Below are positions 1-4,862 of a stretch of 7,329 bases of DNA, piece after piece (the stretch's first letter is position 1; each line of letters begins with the position of its first letter). The stretch is taken from positions 1 through 7,329 of the forward strand of contig DKEN01000053.1 in the NCBI GenBank assembly GCA_002452515.1, read 5' to 3'. A program made the position numbers and the translations under genes. The notes beneath the pieces are model-generated. The model was not told where the DNA came from. It worked only from the letters and a program-made list of their open reading frames with translations, and made no database searches. The stretch is from Spartobacteria bacterium UBA6821 (GTDB lineage Bacteria; Verrucomicrobiota; Verrucomicrobiia; Chthoniobacterales; UBA6821).

Positions 1-2
1 AC

Positions 3-1106
3 TTCCTCGATCTGATGGTGCGTCAGATTCTGGATCTGCGCAAACGGAGTGGAACGACCGTCCGGCTTCTGCTGATGAACAGCTTCAGCACGAGCAGCGA
101 GACCCTCGGCCATTTGGAAAAATATAGTTCGGAGGGTCTGGCCGACCCTTCGGAGGTCGAGCTGATGCAGAACCAGATCCCAAAGATTGATGCCCAGACA
201 TTGCAGCCGGTGACATGGGCCGCCGATCCCTCGCTTGAATGGTGCCCACCCGGTCACGGAGACCTCTATCCAGCGTTAATCGGAAGCGGTTGGCTGGATC
301 GTCTTCTGGCGGAAGGTGTGAAGTATGCCTTTGTCTCCAATTCAGACAATCTGGGGGCGATTTTGGACCCAGCGATCCTGCGGTATTTTGCGGACTCCGG
401 CGCGCCGTTTTTGATGGAGGTCACGCGCCGGACGGCGGCAGATCGCAAGGGAGGCCATTTGGCGGTTCGCAAGACCGACGGCAGGTTGCTTCTACGAGAA
501 GTTGCGCAATGCCCCGATGAGGATATGGAAACCTTCCAGGACATCTCACGACACCGCTATTTCAATACCAACAGTCTCTGGATGCGGCTCGATCTTGTAA
601 AAAAGCAACTCGAGGCGGATAACGGCGTCCTTCCACTGCCGATGATCCGGAATAACAAAACGGTGGATCCGCGCGACAAGGCCTCAACCCCCGTGGTGCA
701 GTTGGAGACCGCGATGGGCGCAGCCATCCAGTGCTTTGAGGGGGCGACAGCGATCGAGGTGCCCCGAAGCCGGTTTGCTCCAGTGAAGACAACCTCCGAT
801 CTACTGGCGTTGCGTTCCGATGCGTATGAGGTGCTCGAAGATGGTCAGGTGCGCCTAGCGGCTTCCCGGGAGGGGGTGCCACCGGTGATCACGCTCTCCG
901 ATGAGTACAAACTGGTGGATAGCCTGGAGGCTTTGGGAGTTCCGAGCCTGATTGGGTGCAAATCCCTAACGATCAAAGGGGTCAAAGGCCCCGTTCACTT
1001 CGAACCGGGTGTGGTTCTGAGGGGCGATGTCACCGTTGAAAATCTCGAAAAGAGGATCCAGACCGTGAAGGCGGGAGTTTACGAGAACGCTAGCGTCCGA
1101 TTCTGA
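3..1106 (+). CDS. UTP--glucose-1-phosphate uridylyltransferase (UDPGP family), 5' end outside window
   Basis: Cytoplasmic enzyme expected to make UDP-glucose from UTP and glucose-1-phosphate, for glycan, glycogen or trehalose synthesis. The frame is open from base 3 (FLDL before the first Met at 15), so the gene starts upstream; roughly 100 N-terminal residues are missing, including the nucleotide-binding Gly-rich loop. Counting from the Met at 15, family signatures are visible: GHGDLYPAL near residues 80-88, NSDNLGA at 109-115, the FNTNSLWM stretch near 183-190, and a conserved block QLETAMGAAIQCFEGATAIE followed by VPRSRFAPVKTTSDLL, whose Lys258 matches the family's substrate-binding lysine. 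The last 60 residues (LIGCKSLTIKG...VVLRGDVTVEN) resemble the left-handed beta-helix that ends this family. This is the eukaryote-like UDPGP type, not the bacterial GalU type. A related UDP-sugar or UDP-GlcNAc pyrophosphorylase is possible, but these motifs fit UGPase best. It converges on rlmN with a 48-base gap. Confidence 0.9.
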   Translation, partial: FLDLMVRQILDLRKRSGTTVRLLLMNSFSTSSETLGHLEKYSSEGLADPSEVELMQNQIPKIDAQTLQPVTWAADPSLEWCPPGHGDLYPALIGSGWLDRLLAEGVKYAFVSNSDNLGAILDPAILRYFADSGAPFLMEVTRRTAADRKGGHLAVRKTDGRLLLREVAQCPDEDMETFQDISRHRYFNTNSLWMRLDLVKKQLEADNGVLPLPMIRNNKTVDPRDKASTPVVQLETAMGAAIQCFEGATAIEVPRSRFAPVKTTSDLLALRSDAYEVLEDGQVRLAASREGVPPVITLSDEYKLVDSLEALGVPSLIGCKSLTIKGVKGPVHFEPGVVLRGDVTVENLEKRIQTVKAGVYENASVRF

Positions 1107-1154
1107 CGAAAAAAGACCGCTCCTTCTTGGTAGGCTGGTTCTCTACCGCAGGAA

Positions 1155-2279
1155 TTAGACAACTGGAGACTGCGAGGAAGGTGTTTCTTGCAGGGTTGAG
1201 ACCATCCTTCGTCGCAGTTGGCCGCAGGCGGCATCGATATCGTGCCCCTTCTCGCGACGGATCGTGGCAGCAATACCGCGACTGAGAAGAATGGAGAGAA
1301 ACTCTTCCTGAACTTCCTCAGAGGGACGATTCCAGGGCAATCCCTCAACGGCATTGTAGGGAATGAGATTAATCTTCGCCCGGAGCCCTCTCGCCCGGTC
1401 TGCCAGCAACCGCGCCTCCTCGGGGGCGTCATTCACCCCCTCGATGAGGATGTACTCAAAGGTGATCATCTGTTTCTTGCGCTCGCTGTAATAGGAACAA
1501 GCCTCCATCAACTCAGCGACGGGATATTTCTGATTCACCGGCATGATCTCGCTGCGCACAGCATCACTCGCCCCGTGCAGCGAGATGGCAAGCCTGATTT
1601 GCAGCGGTTGATCAGCGAGATCCCGGATGCGCGGCACCAGTCCGCTGGTCGAGACAGTCATCTTGCGCGCTCCAAGTCCGACTCCCCACGGCGCGTTCAG
1701 AATGGTAATGGCCTTTTGAAAGTTCGCGTAGTTGGCCATCGGCTCCCCCATCCCCATAAAAACGAGATTATTGATCCGTTCACCGGAGACTTTTTCCACC
1801 AGCAGAAGCTGGGAAACAATTTCATCAGCGCTGAGATGGCGTTTCCACCCGTCGAGTCCGCTGGCGCAGAATTTACAGCCATAAGCACATCCAACCTGAG
1901 AAGAGACACAGAGCGTGCGACGATCCGATTCCTCGCCATAAAGCGCCGGAGAGGCTGGAATCAAGACCGTCTCGATGAATTCCCCATCGTGGAGTTTCAG
2001 AAGAAACTTCTGCGTTGTGTCCCGGGAGCCACTAACTTTCACCACTTCGGGGAAGCGGATCGGATGCAGTGATTCCAGAGATGTCCTGAGCGCAGCAGGA
2101 AGATTGGTCATGCCTGACCAGGAGTCCACACGCTTGTCCCGGCTATAAGCCCATTCCATGATCTGCTTCGCCCGGTAAGCAGGCTGCCCAAGCTCCTTCA
2201 GACTCTCCTGAACCTCCTCCAAGGAGAGCGAGTGAAGAGGCCTTGTGACACCGGATGAAATGGAAGGCGGAACAGACAT
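1155..2279 (-). CDS. rlmN: Dual-specificity 23S rRNA A2503 / tRNA A37 C2-methyltransferase RlmN
   Basis: Radical-SAM enzyme of 374 residues that methylates C2 of adenine 2503 in 23S rRNA and, in characterised homologues, A37 of some tRNAs; it supports translational fidelity. The N-terminal region (about 15-100) is the accessory RNA-binding domain. The iron-sulfur cluster motif CAYGCKFC gives Cys131, Cys135 and Cys138. Cys124, seven residues before the first cluster cysteine, and Cys352 near the C-terminus correspond to the two methyl-transfer cysteines of E. coli RlmN (C118 and C355). Glu103 in IETVLIP matches the conserved Glu105. FMGMGEPMANY (174-184) is the SAM-binding GGEP-like motif, and RLAISLHGA (229-237) is typical. 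The span from Glu103 to Cys124 is eight residues longer than in E. coli. The ATG at 2279 starts the protein just before the conserved region; no Shine-Dalgarno sequence precedes it, but TATAGT lies eight bases upstream. It is divergent from rpsA. All catalytic residues are present. Confidence 0.96.
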   Translation of the reverse strand: MSVPPSISSGVTRPLHSLSLEEVQESLKELGQPAYRAKQIMEWAYSRDKRVDSWSGMTNLPAALRTSLESLHPIRFPEVVKVSGSRDTTQKFLLKLHDGEFIETVLIPASPALYGEESDRRTLCVSSQVGCAYGCKFCASGLDGWKRHLSADEIVSQLLLVEKVSGERINNLVFMGMGEPMANYANFQKAITILNAPWGVGLGARKMTVSTSGLVPRIRDLADQPLQIRLAISLHGASDAVRSEIMPVNQKYPVAELMEACSYYSERKKQMITFEYILIEGVNDAPEEARLLADRARGLRAKINLIPYNAVEGLPWNRPSEEVQEEFLSILLSRGIAATIRREKGHDIDAACGQLRRRMVSTLQETPSSQSPVV

Positions 2280-2287
2280 GAAATCGC

Positions 2288-2293
2288 ACTATA
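2288..2293 (-). promoter_or_regulatory. Candidate -10 element of rlmN
   Basis: On the minus strand the hexamer reads TATAGT, five of six bases of the sigma-70 -10 consensus, and ends eight bases before the rlmN ATG. Transcription from it would start at or just before the start codon, giving a leaderless or nearly leaderless mRNA. No good -35 hexamer lies at 16-18 bases; a TTGAAC is present but only 10 bases upstream. The call rests on one hexamer. Confidence 0.3.
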
Positions 2294-2324
2294 ACTCATC
2301 ACCGTTCAAAACGGGAGAAATTCA

Positions 2325-2352
2325 TTGCCTTTAAGAGAGATTTTGCTACTGT
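2325..2352 (+). promoter_or_regulatory. Candidate rpsA promoter (extended -10 type)
   Basis: TTGCCT (2325-2330) and TACTGT (2347-2352) are 16 bases apart, and a TG lies one base before the second hexamer, as in extended -10 promoters. The hexamers match consensus in four and three positions. A start about seven bases downstream would leave a leader of about 75 bases before the rpsA ATG, containing the hairpin at 2391-2414. Weak match; other sites are possible. Confidence 0.22.
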
Positions 2353-2390
2353 TTCCGGCTCTTCTGCCGTCGCAAAAAAGGGCCACGCCA

Positions 2391-2414
2391 AGGCTGATTG
2401 GTAACAATCACCCT
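2391..2414 (+). promoter_or_regulatory. Hairpin with GTAA tetraloop in the rpsA leader
   Basis: TGATTG (2395-2400) and CAATCA (2405-2410) form a perfect six-pair stem closed by GTAA, a GNRA-class tetraloop. After one C/C mismatch, AGG (2391-2393) pairs with CCT (2412-2414). The hairpin ends 21 bases before the rpsA ATG and has no U-run, so it is not an intrinsic terminator. In E. coli, S1 represses its own mRNA through a structured leader without a strong Shine-Dalgarno sequence; a similar role here is an inference. Confidence 0.4.
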
Positions 2415-2435
2415 GCAGAAGTTATCACCATTAAC

Positions 2436-4127
2436 ATGACAACAACAATCGCTGAACTTCAGCAACTCATCGCCGCCTCGGTTAAAAATTACCGCGAAGG
2501 CAGTATCGTAAAAGGGCACGTTCTAGAAAAACGCCCCAAAGAATTCCTCATCGACATCGGATACAAATCCGAAGGCGTCATCTCCGCTTCGGAGTTTGAT
2601 GATCCGGATGAAGTCCATGTAGGGGACGAGGTCGAGGTTCTCCTCGAGCGCCTCGAAAACGACCAGGGAATGGTCGTGCTTTCCAAGCTCAAGGCCGCTC
2701 AGCGCCAGAACTGGGAAAAAATCGTCAAACTTTTCGAAGCCGAAGGCATCATCAAGGGCCGTGTCAAAGCGGTCGTCAAAGGCGGTCTTACGGTCAATGT
2801 GGGCGTGGAGGCCTTCCTTCCCGCTTCCCAGGTGGATATCAATCCTCCCAAGGATCTCCAACAGTTTGTTGGCAACATCTACGACTTCAAGATCGTGAAA
2901 CTCAACGAGGACCGCAAGAATGTCGTCCTCAGCCGCCGTGAACTCATCGAAGCGGAACGCAGCGAGCGTCGCCAGCAGTTCCTCGGCACCGTCAGCGCCG
3001 GAGACAAGGTCGAAGGAACCGTCAAGAACATCACCGACTTCGGGGCATTCCTCGATCTCGATGGTATCGACGGCCTTCTCCACATCACCGACATGTCCTG
3101 GGCACGCCTCACCCATCCGAGCGAGGCAGTCAAGCCCGGCGACCGCCTCACGGTTGTCGTTCTGGAAATCAACAAGGACAAGGAGCGCATCTCTCTTGGT
3201 CTCAAGCAACTTCAGTCCAATCCCTGGGACCGCATCGAAGAGCGTTTCCCGATCGGCCAGAAAGTTGGCGGCAAGATCACCAACCTCATGCCTTATGGCG
3301 CATTTGTGCAGATCGAAGAGGGCATCGAGGGACTCATCCATGTCTCCGAGCTCTCCTGGACCAAGCGCATCGTCCGCCCATCGGATGTCCTCACCCTTGG
3401 TCAGGACATCGAGGCTGTCGTTCTCGGCGTCAACAAGGAAGATCAGAAGATCTCCCTCGGCGTCCGTCAGCTTGAGCCGAATCCATGGGATGAGATCGAG
3501 CAGCGCTACGTCATTGGCAAGCAGGTCAAGGGTCAGGTCCGTAACATGACCGCCTACGGCGCCTTCATCGAACTCGAAGAGGGTATCGACGGCATGGTGC
3601 ACGTTTCCGATCTGAGTTGGACCAAGAAGATCAATCACCCGAGCGAAATCCTCAAGAAGGGCGACGAGATCGAGGCGGTTGTCATCGATATCGACAAGGC
3701 CAACCAGCGCATCAGCCTGGGTGTCAAACAGATCGAAACCGATCCTTGGAAGGAAATCGAAGGCAAGTTCAAGGTTGGTGATGTCGTTAAGGGCACTGTC
3801 AGCAAGATCGCCAATTTCGGCGCCTTCATCGAACTCCCTGGCGACATCGACGGACTTGTCCACATCTCCCAGATCAGCGAAGATCGCGTGGAGAAGGTCA
3901 AAGATGTTCTCAAACCCGGCCAGGAAGTCGAGGCACGCGTCATCAAGATCGACAAGACCGAGCGTCGTCTCGGACTTTCCATCAAGGCTACCGGTTACAG
4001 CGAGGAAGCACTCCGCAAGGAGAGCGAGGCGCTCGAATCCGTCCGCAGCGGCGAGGATATGGTCAGCTTCGGCGCAGCACTGCTTGCAGCCGAGGAAGAG
4101 TATCGTCCCGGCGAAGGAAAGAAATAG
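2436..4127 (+). CDS. rpsA: 30S ribosomal protein S1
   Basis: Single-stranded RNA-binding protein that docks mRNA on the 30S subunit for initiation. I chose the ATG at 2436 because MTTTIAELQQLIAAS followed by GSIVKGHVLEKRPKEFLIDIG aligns with the usual S1 N-terminus; the frame extends to a TTG at 2325 but without S1-like sequence. The product is 563 residues, close to the 557 of E. coli S1. Six S1 (OB-fold) domains are visible at about 21-84, 104-168, 189-257, 274-344, 361-431 and 446-517. Domains 3-6 carry the canonical FGAF/YGAF-x-GIDGLxHxS pattern, and domains 4 and 5 are nearly identical around YGAF...LSWTK. Domains 3-5 are followed by a repeated linker of type LG(V/L)xQ...PWxxIE. Domains 1 and 2 are more divergent, as in proteobacterial S1, where they anchor the protein to the ribosome. 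The acidic tail after 517 is less conserved. No Shine-Dalgarno sequence precedes the start, which is usual for rpsA. Confidence 0.97.
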   Translation: MTTTIAELQQLIAASVKNYREGSIVKGHVLEKRPKEFLIDIGYKSEGVISASEFDDPDEVHVGDEVEVLLERLENDQGMVVLSKLKAAQRQNWEKIVKLFEAEGIIKGRVKAVVKGGLTVNVGVEAFLPASQVDINPPKDLQQFVGNIYDFKIVKLNEDRKNVVLSRRELIEAERSERRQQFLGTVSAGDKVEGTVKNITDFGAFLDLDGIDGLLHITDMSWARLTHPSEAVKPGDRLTVVVLEINKDKERISLGLKQLQSNPWDRIEERFPIGQKVGGKITNLMPYGAFVQIEEGIEGLIHVSELSWTKRIVRPSDVLTLGQDIEAVVLGVNKEDQKISLGVRQLEPNPWDEIEQRYVIGKQVKGQVRNMTAYGAFIELEEGIDGMVHVSDLSWTKKINHPSEILKKGDEIEAVVIDIDKANQRISLGVKQIETDPWKEIEGKFKVGDVVKGTVSKIANFGAFIELPGDIDGLVHISQISEDRVEKVKDVLKPGQEVEARVIKIDKTERRLGLSIKATGYSEEALRKESEALESVRSGEDMVSFGAALLAAEEEYRPGEGKK

Positions 4128-4150
4128 TCTGCAACTTTCCAAAAAAGAGC

Positions 4151-4156
4151 TATACT
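4151..4156 (+). promoter_or_regulatory. Candidate -10 element of the glutaredoxin-like gene
   Basis: TATACT matches five of six bases of the sigma-70 -10 consensus and ends seven bases before the ATG at 4164, the spacing expected for a leaderless transcript. The best -35 at 16 bases is CTGCAA (4129-4134), a three-of-six match. The site is in the 36-base gap after rpsA, so the gene could also be read from the rpsA transcript. Confidence 0.3.
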
Positions 4157-4163
4157 ACATCCC

Positions 4164-4508
4164 ATGTCACAACCTGAAATCACCGCCTATCTCAAGACCT
4201 CCTGCGGATGGAGCAAGGGAGTGCGCGCCGTCCTGGCGAAGTACTCCCTGCACTACACCGAGAAGGACATCATCCAGAATCCGGCCTTCCGGTTTGAGAT
4301 GGAACAGCGCAGCGGCCAGCCCCTCTCACCTTGCGTGGAGATCAACGGCACCATGCTCCCTGACATCAGCGGCGAGGAAGTGGAGGCCTACCTGCTGGCA
4401 CAGAAACTTGTTACGGAAAACTCCGTGGGAACCGATGTGCCACTGAATGCCCCCTGCTCCGACGAGCAGCACGCAGCGATGGCCGCAGGGATCAAGATGG
4501 CTCTGTAA
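4164..4508 (+). CDS. Monothiol-type glutaredoxin-like protein
   Basis: Small cytosolic protein of 114 residues with a thioredoxin/glutaredoxin fold over about residues 5-82. The N-terminal strand EITAYLKTS leads to the active-site motif Cys14-Gly-Trp-Ser17, a CxxS form as in monothiol glutaredoxins (commonly CGFS), so it has one redox-active cysteine there. The cis-proline is probably Pro56 in LSPCVEING, next to an unusual Cys57, and DISGEEVEAYL (67-77) matches the C-terminal glutathione-contact region. A tail of about 30 residues after the fold (PLNAPCSDEQHAAMAAGIKMAL) carries Cys98. Possible roles are deglutathionylation or iron-sulfur cluster handling; the sequence alone does not decide. 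It starts 36 bases after rpsA on the same strand and is followed by a strong terminator, so it is last in its unit. No good Shine-Dalgarno sequence; an AAGAG at 4145-4149 is too far from the ATG. Confidence 0.82.
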   Translation: MSQPEITAYLKTSCGWSKGVRAVLAKYSLHYTEKDIIQNPAFRFEMEQRSGQPLSPCVEINGTMLPDISGEEVEAYLLAQKLVTENSVGTDVPLNAPCSDEQHAAMAAGIKMAL

Positions 4509-4537
4509 GAACGCCTAAGACAAAAAGACAATTCACG

Positions 4538-4572
4538 AAAAAGCCGTGCTCGATAAGAGCACGGCTTTTTTT
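4538..4572 (+). terminator. Bidirectional rho-independent terminator after the glutaredoxin-like gene
   Basis: GCCGTGCTC (4543-4551) and GAGCACGGC (4557-4565) form a perfect nine-pair stem with a GATAA loop, preceded by five A and followed by seven T. It lies 29 bases after the stop at 4508. The A-run gives a U-run on the opposite strand, so it can also stop minus-strand transcription; it is 14 bases beyond the minus-strand stop codon at 4587-4589. Confidence 0.92.
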
Positions 4573-4586
4573 GTGCGGTGATTCAG

Positions 4587-4690
4587 TTAGCGCTTTTTAA
4601 AGATGCCGTAGCCGAATGAGGGGTTTACCACAAAAAAATAGCCAGGGTGGATCCAGCAAGAAGCGAGATGATGATCAGGAAGAAGGCGGA
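4587..4690 (-). pseudogene. Possible frameshifted 3' remnant of a small membrane-protein gene
   Basis: Two overlapping minus-strand frames look protein-like but are split at a run of seven T (minus strand; plus-strand A7 at 4632-4638). The upstream frame (4690-4625) encodes a hydrophobic helix, FFLIIISLLAGSTLAIF, and ends at TAA. The downstream frame encodes VVNPSFGYGIFKKR and ends at TAA (4587-4589), 14 bases before a terminator that works on this strand. One more T in the run would join them into a helix with a basic C-terminal end. No ATG start is visible; a GTG at 4694 opens only the second frame, giving 35 residues. It could be a decayed gene, a homopolymer error in the sequence, or chance. 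I do not recognise the family. Confidence 0.25.
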
Positions 4691-4777
4691 TCACAAATTT
4701 TCTGTTAACCTCTTTGAATCTCCTTTTCAGTCCTTTGTGGTAATTGGTTCTTTCTCCCTTCCCCTATTTTTTGTGGT
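4627..4777. repeat. Imperfect inverted repeat, ACCACAAA(A)nTAG arms
   Basis: ACCACAAAAAAATAG at 4627-4641 is matched in inverted orientation by CTATTTTTTGTGGT at 4764-4777, differing only in the length of the A/T run (seven versus six). A third, shorter inverted match, TTTGTGGT, is at 4734-4741. The arms are more than 120 bases apart, so a simple hairpin is unlikely to be the function; it may be a trace of a small mobile or intergenic repeat. Confidence 0.45.
4701..4743 (-). repeat. Degenerate CACAAAG-type intergenic repeat
   Basis: On the minus strand the segment begins TTACCACAAAGGACTGAAAA and continues with GGAGATTCAAAGAGGTTAAC, an imperfect periodicity of about 10-11 bases built on A-A-A-G-(A/G)-G units. 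It resembles diverged copies of the CCACAAAGGACACAAAG-type repeats found between genes in many bacterial genomes; that comparison is from memory. It encodes nothing recognisable. Confidence 0.35.
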
Positions 4778-4803
4778 CACAATTTTATCAAAATAGAACA
4801 AAC

Positions 4804-4839
4804 AAAAAAGCCCGCCCCGAATGAAAGGAGCGGGCTTTT
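4804..4839 (-). terminator. Rho-independent terminator of the PEP-CTERM pair
   Basis: GCCCGC (4810-4815) pairs with GCGGGC (4830-4835), extended outward by A/T pairs; inside, CC and GG can pair past a bulged A. On the minus strand the stem is followed by six U, better than the four on the plus strand, and it lies 23 bases beyond the stop codon at 4863, so it most likely ends the PEP-CTERM transcript. It may also act in the plus direction. Confidence 0.85.
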
Positions 4840-4862
4840 GATTGAGCTGTTTGGAATGAATT

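Larger units (their letters stand above)
2280..2435. promoter_or_regulatory. Divergent rlmN/rpsA intergenic control region
   Basis: This 156-base region lies between the start codons of rlmN (-) and rpsA (+) and must carry signals for both. The frame of rpsA stays open leftward to a TTG at 2325, but the 37 extra codons (MPLREILLLFPALL...) have no resemblance to S1 and precede the conserved S1 N-terminus, so I treat them as untranslated leader. The separate candidate elements inside it are listed on their own. Confidence 0.6.
4509..4862. other. Gene-poor spacer between convergent units
   Basis: This 354-base stretch between the glutaredoxin-like gene and the PEP-CTERM pair has no intact recognisable gene. 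It holds two hairpin terminators at its ends, a possible frameshifted coding remnant on the minus strand, a degenerate CACAAAG-type repeat and an inverted repeat, each listed separately. Bases 4780-4810 are clearly more AT-rich than the neighbouring genes. Confidence 0.7.

Noticed and set aside
1107..1154. A terminator between the convergent uridylyltransferase and rlmN genes
   Set aside because: GGTAG (1129-1133) and CTACC (1143-1147) form only a five-pair stem, and the nearest T/A run is not next to it, so it does not meet the form of an intrinsic terminator.
1218..2072. A 284-codon open frame on the plus strand, antisense to rlmN
   Set aside because: RlmN has all its catalytic motifs on the other strand; this translation shows no domain pattern.
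2325..2435. N-terminal extension of rpsA from a TTG
   Set aside because: The 37 added residues do not resemble S1, while the ATG at 2436 gives the usual S1 N-terminus and length; a possible promoter overlaps the extension.
2523..4142. A 539-codon open frame on the minus strand, antisense to rpsA
   Set aside because: It mirrors the codon bias and domain repeats of rpsA, gives an Asp/Leu-rich product with no family resemblance, and S1 on the plus strand is certain.
4145..4149. AAGAG as a ribosome binding site for the glutaredoxin-like gene
   Set aside because: It ends 14 bases before the ATG, too far for normal Shine-Dalgarno pairing, and the match is short.
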